From Solirubrobacterales bacterium (GTDB taxonomy: Bacteria; Actinomycetota; Thermoleophilia; Solirubrobacterales; 70-9), in assembly GCA_017304845.1 (NCBI GenBank), contig JAFKLL010000036.1:1-48508 (forward strand): a DNA stretch of 48,508 nt. The letters run 5' to 3'. Position 1 is the first letter of the stretch. Every line of letters starts with the position of its first letter. This document shows, one piece after another, positions 38,114 through 44,841 of this stretch. Under the pieces are notes generated by a model. The model was not told the DNA's origin. It searched no databases and worked only from the letters and a program-made list of their open reading frames with translations. The translations under genes and the position numbers were made by a program.

Positions 38114-38776
38114 TCAGGAAGCTGGGGCAGCTGACCGAGGCGGGAACTCCCCTTCGGACGGAAGGAAGTCCTCAAGGGTTGCCTCGGGATAGCCCTCGGC
38201 ACTTTCCACGCTCCATACCCCTCCCTCCGCACCCTCGATCAGAACACCCTGCGGGTGAGAAGCCTGGAACATCGGCTGGCCTTTTGGCCTGCCGTTCTCG
38301 GCGTCGATCGGATAGATGCCGTTGGATGGGCCCAGGTCGTCCGGCAGACGGTTGAGATAGAAGATTCCCTTCCGTCCGTCGATCGAATCGAACTCGGGCT
38401 CAGTGCCCGGAGCAAGCTGGATTTCCATATAGACCATGCCGTCGGAGTTGTCTGGAAGGGACCCCTGCTCGACCACCTCCACCGCTATCGGGACGACGGT
38501 GGTGGTAAGCGCGCCGTACTTGTCGTCAGGGCCGTCAGCCCAAACCCGACCCTTCTGTGGCTTCTGGGCGATGCCCGCCACCACAAGGTTGGTCCCGGGC
38601 AGCTTCGACAGTTCGGCCGGACCGGAAACCGGGTCGTAGTCGACTGAGCTTCCCGTCTGGGGGTTGACCGCCTGGTTGCTCTTGGCAGCCCCATCGTCGC
38701 TTCCACCGCATCCAAGCTGGACAGCGCCGACTAGCAGTATGAACGTGATGAGTAGAGGGGCGCGATACTTTTTCAT
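38114..38776 (-). CDS. Lipoprotein of unknown function
   Basis: 220 residues. MKKYRAPLLITFILLVGAVQ is followed by the lipobox LGCG (Cys ~23), so it is predicted to be lipid-anchored at the membrane outer face. The exported part has a beta-rich look (NLVVAGIAQKPQKGRVWADG, GMVYMEIQLAPGTEPEFDS) but no recognised family. Only 14 bases separate it from the end of the broken metzincin-like protease gene upstream, so they form an operon; the lipoprotein might be a protease partner or inhibitor (inference). No strong ribosome site is seen. Confidence 0.82.
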   Translation of the reverse strand: MKKYRAPLLITFILLVGAVQLGCGGSDDGAAKSNQAVNPQTGSSVDYDPVSGPAELSKLPGTNLVVAGIAQKPQKGRVWADGPDDKYGALTTTVVPIAVEVVEQGSLPDNSDGMVYMEIQLAPGTEPEFDSIDGRKGIFYLNRLPDDLGPSNGIYPIDAENGRPKGQPMFQASHPQGVLIEGAEGGVWSVESAEGYPEATLEDFLPSEGEFPPRSAAPAS

Positions 38777-38790
38777 GTAGTCGACTCGAT

Positions 38791-39364
38791 TCAGTTCCGT
38801 TGGTTCATATGAGTCACATGATGAGCGGTGTAGTGAATATGGCCTGAGTAGACCGTTCCACTAATCATGCAGTCGTTGGGGTCACCATGAACTAAACCGC
38901 CAGAATGCCCAAGCTCGTGGCACGCGGTCTTGTTCTTGTTAAGCGTATTCTCCGTTGAACTCGATACGCGCGCGGAGGCAAACCAAACTGGAGCCGCTCA
39001 GCGGCTCCATACATGTGTATCTCCCCCGAGAGCCCGACAAACTATCGTTGCGCTTGAATACAACGTCCGTATTGCCCGAGCACGGGTCCATATAGGTCTT
39101 GCTGTATCTGGTCTGGGTGACCAAGTTATTCATCGAATAGCCGGCCGCGCTCTGCAATCCATCGCCCGCCAGGCTCGCGCCGAAGCAATAGGTGTGCTCA
39201 TAGTTGTCAGGAATGCAGGCGTGACCGTAGGTGCAGTTCGGATAAGGATCTCCACCAGCACGAGCCTCAAAAAGCCCCAGAACTAAGAGAGCTGCCGTAC
39301 TTAGGATTACTACTACGACAGCAAACGGTGAGCGCACTCCAGCGCCCGCAAACCTAGCGTCCAT
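38791..39364 (-). pseudogene. Metzincin-like secreted zinc protease, frameshifted before the active site
   Basis: The upstream frame (ATG at 39364, MDARFAGAGVRSPFAVVVV signal/anchor, then Cys-rich YPNCTYGHACIPDNYEHTYC) ends FNGEYA-stop at 38939. Reading one base further on, the sequence continues NKNKTACHELGHSGGLVHG, then NDCMISG and ends THMNQRN at 38791. HELGHSGGLVH is the HExxHxxGxxH zinc site and DCMIS resembles the Met-turn. Removing one T from the TT at 38941-38942 (minus strand GCTTAAC) joins the two parts as EYANKNKTACHELGH. Whole gene ~190 residues, a small secreted protease. It could be a true pseudogene, a sequencing error, or recoded. The region is noticeably more AT-rich than its neighbours. 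Confidence 0.8.
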
Positions 39365-39370
39365 TGACGC

Positions 39371-39399
39371 ACCGTATGCATCGACGGGATTCTTGTCAA
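39371..39399 (-). promoter_or_regulatory. Promoter TTGACA-N17-TACGGT, leaderless, for the protease gene
   Basis: Perfect -35 TTGACA (39394-39399), 17 bases, -10 TACGGT (39371-39376), then six bases to the ATG at 39364. The transcript would begin at or next to the start codon, that is leaderless. This supports 39364 as the start. Confidence 0.7.
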
Positions 39400-39515
39400 G
39401 CCTACGTCCGTAGCTGGGCGTTGGCTCACACGTCGCGCTCCCAGACCAGACCTTGGGCATACCACCGGCCTGTTGCCGCACAGGAGACGCGTCGGTTCAG
39501 CCAGCCACGCGTCTG

Positions 39516-39552
39516 TATCGAAAATCGATAGATTGCTATCGTAAATCGATAG
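39516..39552. promoter_or_regulatory. Double palindrome upstream of the DUF2975/HTH operon
   Basis: Two inverted repeats: TATCGA-AAA-TCGATA (39516-39530) and CTATCG-TAAAT-CGATAG (39536-39552). They also form a direct repeat of AATCGATAGA with 21-bp period, two helical turns. Situated 39-75 bases before the start at 39591, this is a likely operator for the HTH protein encoded downstream (autoregulation, inference). Confidence 0.6.
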
Positions 39553-39590
39553 AATCAGGATCGACAGTGATCAGATCGAAAGGATGGGTG

Positions 39591-40082
39591 ATGGGAAAGC
39601 TGGCCTTGCATGTCCTCCGCGCCGTACTCGCGGTGGTTCTCGCCGGAACCGTGCTCATCCAGGTGCTGATGGCGTGGATGTTGATCAGCGGGAACGACCC
39701 GGAGGACGGCTCGCTCCACCTGACTTCGCTCCGGCTCATCACGATCCTGGGCATGGTGACGGTCCAGGTCGCCTTCGTCTGCGTGTGGCGGCTGGTGACG
39801 ATGGTGCGCCGGGGTACCGTGTTCTCCCACGCCGCCTTCCGCTACGTGGACATCGTGATCGGCGCGATCGTGGCGGCCGCCCTCGTCTGGTTCACGGTCA
39901 CCGCCATCAACGCACCCGACCAGAGCGAAGACCCCGGCGTCACCCTCATCATGGGCGGCATCGGCCTCGCCATCCTCGGCGTCGCGCTCATCGTGCTGGT
40001 ACTGCGGATGCTGCTCGCCCAGGCCGTGGCCCGCGACGTCGAGGCCACGCAGCTCAAGGCCGAGCTGAACGAGGTCATCTGA
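39591..40082 (+). CDS. DUF2975 family membrane protein
   Basis: 163 residues with four membrane helices (around LRAVLAVVLAGTVLIQVLM, LITILGMVTVQVAFVCVW, YVDIVIGAIVAAALVWF and LIMGGIGLAILGVALIVLV). Layout and the LRLITILGMV and FRYVDIVIGA stretches match the DUF2975 family, which is usually encoded with a small YozG-type repressor as here. The start at 39591 is chosen for AAAGGA upstream. The stop overlaps the next start by one base (TGATG). Cellular role of the family is not established. Confidence 0.88.
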   Translation: MGKLALHVLRAVLAVVLAGTVLIQVLMAWMLISGNDPEDGSLHLTSLRLITILGMVTVQVAFVCVWRLVTMVRRGTVFSHAAFRYVDIVIGAIVAAALVWFTVTAINAPDQSEDPGVTLIMGGIGLAILGVALIVLVLRMLLAQAVARDVEATQLKAELNEVI

Positions 40083-40342
40083 TGCCCATCTCCGTCGACA
40101 TCGACGTGATGCTGGCCCAGCGCAAGATGTCCGTCGGTGAGCTCGCGGACCGCGTGGGGATCACGCCGGCGAACCTGGCGGTCCTCAAGAACGGCCGCGC
40201 CAAGGCGGTGCGCTTCACGACCCTCGCCGCACTCTGCGAAGCGCTCGAATGCCAACCGGGCGACCTGCTGCGCTTCGAAGCCGAGGATGCCCAGAGCAGG
40301 ACGGGACCGCCGCTGCGTATCGCGGACGTATCCAAAACTTGA
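40082..40342 (+). CDS. Small XRE/YozG-type HTH transcriptional regulator
   Basis: 86 residues; a Cro/C1-type helix-turn-helix spans residues ~17-65 (SVGELADRVGITPANLAVLK ... TTLAALCEALECQPGDLL). This is the partner repressor of DUF2975 membrane proteins, translationally coupled to it. It probably binds the double palindrome at 39516-39552. A 13-bp hairpin follows the stop. Confidence 0.9.
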   Translation: MPISVDIDVMLAQRKMSVGELADRVGITPANLAVLKNGRAKAVRFTTLAALCEALECQPGDLLRFEAEDAQSRTGPPLRIADVSKT

Positions 40343-40352
40343 TACGAGGCGG

Positions 40353-40386
40353 CAACATGCGCCGCTCTTGAATGCGGCGCATGTTG
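40353..40386 (+). terminator. 13-bp hairpin between the HTH gene and the lipoprotein gene
   Basis: CAACATGCGCCGC (40353-40365) pairs perfectly with 40374-40386, loop TCTTGAAT. There is no U-tract. It lies 10 bases after the HTH stop, so it may terminate, but its right arm contains the first in-frame ATG codons of the lipoprotein gene, so it could also mask translation initiation. Confidence 0.55.
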
Positions 40387-40950
40387 AAAACGAGACACAT
40401 CGCGCGGACAGCCGTACCCAGGTTTCCGATGCAGGCGATGGCCATCTGCTTGGTCTTGGCTCTTGCCGCAATTGCTGCCGGATGTTCCGGCGGTTCTTCG
40501 GATACCACCGGAACATCCGCGAGTTCCAACGGCGATGGCGCCGGTGGCACGCAAACAACCGCCGACCGGGATCAAGGGCTCGAGTGGGCGGCGTGCATGC
40601 GAAGTCACGGTGTTCCCGACTTCCCAGACCCGGACTCCTCGGGGGAGATCAACTACGGGGTAAGTGTCAGCCCGGAGGTCTTCTCCAGGGCCGCCGGATC
40701 CTGCAAGAGCATCGAACCGCCCGGCGCGCTTGATTCCGAGAGAACGCCCGAGCAACAGTCGGCCACCCTCCGGTTCGCCCGGTGCATGCGCGACAACGGC
40801 GTGAAGGACTTTCCCGATCCGAAGAACGGCGAACCCCTGATCGACACGACGAAGATCCCTTCGTCCAACAAGCCGGGCGGCATGACCATCCTCGACGCGA
40901 CCACCGGCAAGTGCACCGACCTGCTGGAAGACGCGATGGGAGAGCGGTAG
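40372..40950 (+). CDS. Lipoprotein with duplicated CMRxxGVxDFPDP motif, efflux-operon partner
   Basis: 192 residues. Hydrophobic segment MAICLVLALAAIAAG then lipobox AAGC (Cys ~38). After a Ser/Thr/Gly linker the domain holds two copies of one motif: ACMRSHGVPDFPDP (~74) and RCMRDNGVKDFPDP (~136), each with one Cys, plus two further Cys. This small lipoprotein type is seen beside MacAB-like transporters in actinomycetes; its role is unknown, perhaps ligand delivery. Start uncertain: ATGs at 40372, 40381 and 40429 are possible, none with a good ribosome site. Its stop overlaps the next GTG by one base. Confidence 0.82.
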   Translation: MRRMLKTRHIARTAVPRFPMQAMAICLVLALAAIAAGCSGGSSDTTGTSASSNGDGAGGTQTTADRDQGLEWAACMRSHGVPDFPDPDSSGEINYGVSVSPEVFSRAAGSCKSIEPPGALDSERTPEQQSATLRFARCMRDNGVKDFPDPKNGEPLIDTTKIPSSNKPGGMTILDATTGKCTDLLEDAMGER

Positions 40951-42050
40951 TGGACTGGGTTTCGTGGAAGGCAGCGGGCGCGGCCGGCCTGGCCGCGCTG
41001 GTCGCGCTCATCGTCGTGGTCCTGGTCTCGGGCGGCGATGGACCATCCGACTCGCAAGGGGAAGCAACTCGGGCGAGCACGGCGAAAGTCGAACGAGGAG
41101 ACCTGGCCGCCATGGTTTCCCTGAACGGAACCCTCGCTTTCCGGGCGCGGCCGGACGGCTCGCCATACTCGGCCGTCAACCAGGCGAGCGGCATCTACAC
41201 GGAGCTTCCAGCGGTCGGCCAGAAGGTTGATTGCGGAGATGTCTTCTACCGGGTAGATGATGCGCCCGTGCTGCTGTTGTGCGGCCCGACGCCGGCCTAT
41301 CGGAGTCTCTCCGAGGGAGACGCGGGCGACGACGTCAGGCAGCTCAACCAGAACTTGCGCAAGCTGGGGTACGACTCCGCGGCGGGCGTGCGGATTGGAC
41401 GCGACTCCGACGTGTTCGGCTCCGAGACCGCGGCCGCGCTTGGGAAGCTCCAGGCGGCCAGAGGCCTCGAGCGGACCGGGGCACTCGCTCTCGACGAGGC
41501 GGTGTTCCAGCCCGAGTCGGTTCGGATCTCCAAGGTGATCGGGATCCCGGGAGGGTCGGCGCGAGCAGGCTCCGACGTCGCCTTGACCACGAGCAACACC
41601 CCCGTCGTGCATGTGGATCTGGATGCGTCGCAGGCCGGCACCATCAGAGAGGGAGACAAGGCCAAGGTCACCCTCCCCGACGGCGCTCCTTCCGCCGGAA
41701 GGGTGATCTCGATAGGGAATGTCGCGGAGACCGGCGGGAAAGGGCCGGATGCCGGGTACGCGACCATTCCCGTCCAAGTCGAGCTTGGCGATCCGAGCAG
41801 GGCCCGGGGACTGGAAGGCGCCCCGGTCCAGGTGGAGGTCTCGACCAAGGGTGTCAAGAACGCCCTGAATGTCCCTGCCGCCGCTCTCGTTGGAAAAGAC
41901 GGTGGTGGTTTCGCGGTGGAGCTGGTTGAGGGCAATGGCGAAACGGCCTTGGTCCCGGTGAGGCTCGGTCTCTTCGACTCGGCCGGCGGACGAGTTCAGG
42001 TCGAGGGCGATCTGAGCGAAGGCGACGAAGTGGTGGTGCCGGCTCTATGA
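40950..42050 (+). CDS. Efflux adaptor (MacA/HlyD-like) with peptidoglycan-binding domain
   Basis: 366 residues. The start is GTG at 40950, sharing a base with the lipoprotein stop. One N-terminal membrane helix (LAALVALIVVVLVSGG) is followed by a barrel-sandwich segment, then a PG_binding_1 domain at ~118-175 (SEGDAGDDVRQLNQNLRKLG). The C-terminal adaptor barrels include GKVT-like LPDGAPSAGRVISIGNVAE and NALNVPAAALVGKDGG. In Gram-positive hosts such proteins link the ABC permease to the cell wall. The stop overlaps the ATPase start (ATGA). Confidence 0.9.
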   Translation: MDWVSWKAAGAAGLAALVALIVVVLVSGGDGPSDSQGEATRASTAKVERGDLAAMVSLNGTLAFRARPDGSPYSAVNQASGIYTELPAVGQKVDCGDVFYRVDDAPVLLLCGPTPAYRSLSEGDAGDDVRQLNQNLRKLGYDSAAGVRIGRDSDVFGSETAAALGKLQAARGLERTGALALDEAVFQPESVRISKVIGIPGGSARAGSDVALTTSNTPVVHVDLDASQAGTIREGDKAKVTLPDGAPSAGRVISIGNVAETGGKGPDAGYATIPVQVELGDPSRARGLEGAPVQVEVSTKGVKNALNVPAAALVGKDGGGFAVELVEGNGETALVPVRLGLFDSAGGRVQVEGDLSEGDEVVVPAL

Positions 42051-42772
42051 GCGCCGAATCCGTCCTCTCGCTGGAAGGGGTGACCAAGGTCTACGGCGAA
42101 GAGCCGCCGGTGCCGGCGCTTCGCGGCGTTTCGTTCTCGGTCGAGGCCGGAGAGCTCGTGGGGATCGTCGGTCCGTCCGGTTCGGGCAAGACCACGCTGC
42201 TGCACATCATGGGAACTCTCGAGCGGCCGAGCGAAGGCGTCGTTCTCATCAACGGAACTGACGCGGCGCTGCTCGATGACCGGAAGCTCTCGTACCTGCG
42301 AGCCCGGGAGATCGGGTTCGTCTTCCAGCAGTTCTTCCTTGCCGAACACGCCACCGTGCGGGAGAACGTCGCGGACGGGCTGCTGTACGCGGGCGTTGAT
42401 GCCGAGCTCCGGTATCAGCGGGCGGACGAAGCATTGGCGAGGGTCGGGTTGGAGGATCGGTCGGATTTCAAACCGACGAAGATCTCCGGGGGCCAACGGC
42501 AACGCGTAGCCATCGCCCGCGCGCTGGTGGGGCGCCCGGCCATCGTTCTCGCCGATGAACCGACCGGGAACCTGGACAGCGCAACCGGCGCCTCGATCAT
42601 GGGGCTCTTGAAGGAGCTCAACGCCGACGGTGCCACCATCATCATGATCACCCATGACTCGGAGCTGGCCGGTCAGTTGCCGCGCCAGATCCGGATGTTG
42701 GACGGCAGGGTGACCTCCGACACGGGAGCCAAGCCGGCAACGGGGTCGATGGCCGGAGGCCGGGATCAGTGA
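42047..42772 (+). CDS. ABC transporter ATP-binding protein (MacB/LolD type)
   Basis: 241 residues with all ATPase motifs: Walker [10 protein letters not shown] (42-50), Q-loop VFQQF (~92-96), signature SGGQRQR (147-153), Walker B IVLADEP with catalytic Glu171, and the H-loop TH.DSELA. The GNLDS sequence after Walker B is typical of the MacB/LolD/FtsE group that drives mechanotransmission rather than a true transport channel. Four-base overlaps with both neighbours show tight translational coupling. Confidence 0.96.
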   Translation: MSAESVLSLEGVTKVYGEEPPVPALRGVSFSVEAGELVGIVGPSGSGKTTLLHIMGTLERPSEGVVLINGTDAALLDDRKLSYLRAREIGFVFQQFFLAEHATVRENVADGLLYAGVDAELRYQRADEALARVGLEDRSDFKPTKISGGQRQRVAIARALVGRPAIVLADEPTGNLDSATGASIMGLLKELNADGATIIMITHDSELAGQLPRQIRMLDGRVTSDTGAKPATGSMAGGRDQ

Positions 42773-43992
42773 GCGGCCGGTCGCACAGATTGGGCTTCGA
42801 AGACGGGCTGCGCGTCGCGAGCGTGGGCCTTCGCGCCCGGCCGTTGCGTGCGGGACTGTCGGCGCTGGGCATCGCGATCGGGACCGCGGCCATCGTGGCG
42901 GTTCTCGGGCTGTCGTCGTCATCGCAGGCCGGCCTGCTCGCCGAGATCGACCGGCTGGGAACCAACCTCCTGACGGTGGAGGCAGGCAAGAGCCTGACGG
43001 GAGAGGACGCGAACCTGCCGGTCGATGCCCCGGCGCGAATCTCCCACATCAGCCAGGTCGAGCAACTGGCGTACACGGGGCAGGTCAAGGACGAGGATGT
43101 CTACCGCAGCCCCCTGATCCCGGTCGAAAACACCGGGGGGCTTCAGGTCCGGGCCACGAGCCTCAATCTGCCCGCGGTTCTGAACACCGGCATCGCTCGG
43201 GGAACCTGGTTGAACACCGCAACCGCGACGGTGCCCGTGACGATGCTTGGATCGACCGCCGCGAGACAGCTCGGAATAGACCGAGTCTTCCCCCACGAGA
43301 GGGTCTGGCTCGGAAACCAGTGGTTCAACGTCGTGGGGGTTCTCGATTCCTCGCCGCTCGCGCCGGACGTCGACAACAGCGCCTTGGTCGGATTTCCGGC
43401 CGCTCGCAGGTACCTCGGTTACACCAGCGTGGTCGGCAGCAGAGTGGAGATGGGCCCTCCCAACTCGATCTACGCCCGGGCCGCCCAGGGCCATGAGGCC
43501 GAAGTTCAGGCCGTGCTCGCGAAGACCGCCAACCCCGAGTCGCCGAGCCAGGTCAACGTCAGCCAGCCGTCCGATGTGCTCACCGCGCGCGCGGCGGCCG
43601 CCGGGGCGTTCGACAGCCTCTTCCTCGGTCTGGGCGTGGTGGCCTTGATCGTGGGCGCGGTGGGCGTCGCGAACATCATGATCATCTCGGTGTTGGAGCG
43701 ACGATCGGAGATCGGTCTCCGGCGAGCCCTGGGGGCCACCGAAACCCAGATCCGATCGCAGTTCTTGGCGGAGTCGGTCCTGCTCGCATTGATCGGCGGC
43801 GCGGTAGGCGTGTTCTCGGGGGTCATGGCAACCGCCGTATACGCCAGCGCCAAGGGATGGATGGTCGTGATCCCCGCAGAAGCCTGGACGGGAGGAATCG
43901 CCTCAGCCCTCCTCATCGGAGCACTCGCCGGATTGCTACCCGCCATGAAGGCCTCCCGAATGCCCCCGACCGCAGCTCTCAGGACCGCGTGA
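42769..43992 (+). CDS. ABC transporter permease (MacB/FtsX family)
   Basis: 407 residues; GTG start at 42769 overlapping the ATPase stop by four bases. Topology is typical of the family: one N-terminal helix (LSALGIAIGTAAIVAVLGL), a large extracytoplasmic domain (~residues 45-275) and three C-terminal helices with the FtsX core VGVANIMIISVLERRSEIGL, then RRALGATETQIRSQFL. With the adaptor and lipoprotein it forms an export system for a drug, peptide or other amphiphile; substrate unknown. No terminator is clear after it. Confidence 0.94.
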   Translation: MSGRSHRLGFEDGLRVASVGLRARPLRAGLSALGIAIGTAAIVAVLGLSSSSQAGLLAEIDRLGTNLLTVEAGKSLTGEDANLPVDAPARISHISQVEQLAYTGQVKDEDVYRSPLIPVENTGGLQVRATSLNLPAVLNTGIARGTWLNTATATVPVTMLGSTAARQLGIDRVFPHERVWLGNQWFNVVGVLDSSPLAPDVDNSALVGFPAARRYLGYTSVVGSRVEMGPPNSIYARAAQGHEAEVQAVLAKTANPESPSQVNVSQPSDVLTARAAAAGAFDSLFLGLGVVALIVGAVGVANIMIISVLERRSEIGLRRALGATETQIRSQFLAESVLLALIGGAVGVFSGVMATAVYASAKGWMVVIPAEAWTGGIASALLIGALAGLLPAMKASRMPPTAALRTA

Positions 43993-44031
43993 GGTGATGT
44001 ACGCAGATCCAACCCAGGACGGAGGAGATGA

Positions 44032-44073
44032 AGCCCGGAAGCGGATTCGAACCGCTGACCCCTTCCTTACCAT
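44032..44073 (-). pseudogene. tRNA-Thr(GGT) 3' half (attachment-site-like remnant)
   Basis: Read on the minus strand: anticodon loop ATGGTAA (U33, anticodon GGT, A37), 3' stem GGAAG, variable GGGTC, T-arm AGCGG-TTCGAAT-CCGCT, and acceptor 3' strand TCCGGGC plus T. The 5' half is absent; the preceding bases do not pair with GGAAG. A tRNA 3' half cut in the anticodon loop is a classic integrase crossover product. Confidence 0.8.
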
Positions 44074-44175
44074 CAGGCCCACGAGGCCGAAGCCGATCTC
44101 GTGAAATAGCTTGGTGGCTGGGTTTCCCGCTGCTGCTGGATTTCCGGTCTCGCGTCGATAGGCACGGATACGCAC
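44032..44175 (-). repeat. Island boundary repeat, copy A
   Basis: About 145 bases closely matching 48361-48504, with a constant offset of 4329 bases. The first ~50 bases (the tRNA-Thr part) are essentially identical; the rest, including the TTGGTGGCTGGGT and CCGCTGCTGCTGGAT stretches, differs at scattered positions. The two copies flank hicBA, cadCA and arsR-SRPBCC. No integrase or transposase gene is seen between or beside them. Confidence 0.85.
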
Positions 44176-44215
44176 CGATATGCGGGGTCTACTGGCACTA
44201 AACGCCTTTAGTGCC
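44176..44215. repeat. 40-bp palindromic element, copy 1 (before hicB)
   Basis: CGATATGC, 10 bases, then a 22-base palindrome with 9-bp perfect arms GGCACTAAA (44194-44202) and TTTAGTGCC (44207-44215). 32 of 40 positions match 44802-44841, with identical spacing. Could be a recombinase core site or a shared terminator hairpin. Confidence 0.75.
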
Positions 44216-44262
44216 GTAGAGATTGCGCCCGGACTCAGGAAGGGCGGTACCCTTTGTCAACG

Positions 44263-44487
44263 ATGAGCGCCAACAAGTTCAACACGGTCTTCGAGCGCGA
44301 CGAAGCTGGCTTCATCTACGCGCACGTCCCCGAGTTGCCCGAGGTCCAGACCCAGGGGCGAACGCTCGACGAAGCCCGCGAGATGGTCCGGGCAGCTATC
44401 GGTCAGGCGCTCGACCTGCGTCGGGAACGAGGCGAGCCGGTCCCCGGCGAGGGCTGGGCAGCCACCGAGCTCGTCGAAGCTGGTTAG
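44263..44487 (+). CDS. hicB: HicB-type antitoxin
   Basis: 74 residues: MSANKFNTVFERDEAGFIYA, then HVPELPEVQTQGRTLDEARE. This partial RNase-H-like fold is the HicB family core (GF.A.VPELP...T.G.T.eEA). It neutralises HicA and usually represses the operon, though no separate DNA-binding domain is visible in this short form. The gene precedes hicA, opposite to the E. coli order. A TTG at 44254 is an alternative start. A weak promoter (TTGCGC, 19 bases, TACCCT) ends just before the gene. Confidence 0.85.
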   Translation: MSANKFNTVFERDEAGFIYAHVPELPEVQTQGRTLDEAREMVRAAIGQALDLRRERGEPVPGEGWAATELVEAG

Positions 44488-44688
44488 TTGAAACGCCGCG
44501 ACCTCGAGCGGCACCTCATCGCTCAGGGCTGCGCCCAGATCCCCGGACGCAAGGGACCGCACGAAGCCTGGGAGAACCCGGACACCGGCGCCCGCTCGTT
44601 CGTGCCACGCCACCGCGAGATCGGCCCCGCTCTCGTTCGAGGGATCTGCCGTCAGCTTGGGATAACAGTGCCGCGAAACCCACACTAG
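44488..44688 (+). CDS. hicA: HicA-type mRNA interferase toxin
   Basis: 66 residues, TTG start directly after the hicB stop. The sequence RRDLERHLIAQGC and GRKGPHEAWENP, then VPRHREIGPALVRGICRQLG matches the HicA double-stranded-RNA-binding-like fold; His25 is the expected catalytic residue. It cleaves mRNA when free of HicB. The pair lies between two copies of a 40-bp palindromic element, suggesting a mobile cassette. Confidence 0.88.
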   Translation: MKRRDLERHLIAQGCAQIPGRKGPHEAWENPDTGARSFVPRHREIGPALVRGICRQLGITVPRNPH

Positions 44689-44801
44689 GCAAACGGGCCC
44701 GATCACGAACTCAGCGGCGGTCCCACCTCTAAGTACGACGCATCCGTGCTCTCGCGGGCGGTTATGCAGGGCGGGTGGAAGTACCGTCTGACACCAGAGC
44801 C

Positions 44802-44841
44802 CGATATGCAGGGCATGCGGGCACTAACGTCCTTTAGTGCC
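44802..44841. repeat. 40-bp palindromic element, copy 2 (overlaps cadA stop)
   Basis: CGATATGC then, at the same 18-base offset as copy 1, GGCACTAA-N6-TTAGTGCC, extended to 9-bp arms 44819-44827 and 44834-44842. The right arm supplies the last codons and stop of cadA (GGG CAC TAA on the minus strand). It may also serve as the cadA terminator. Confidence 0.75.

Noticed and set aside
43936..44175. Small minus-strand open frame with GSAVRIRFRA near its middle
   Set aside because: That sequence is the usual conceptual translation of a tRNA T-arm region; it lies on the boundary repeat and is not a credible protein.
44032..44180. Intact tRNA gene
   Set aside because: Only the 3' half is present; bases 5' of the anticodon loop do not pair with GGAAG and no D-arm or matching acceptor strand GCCCGGA is found.
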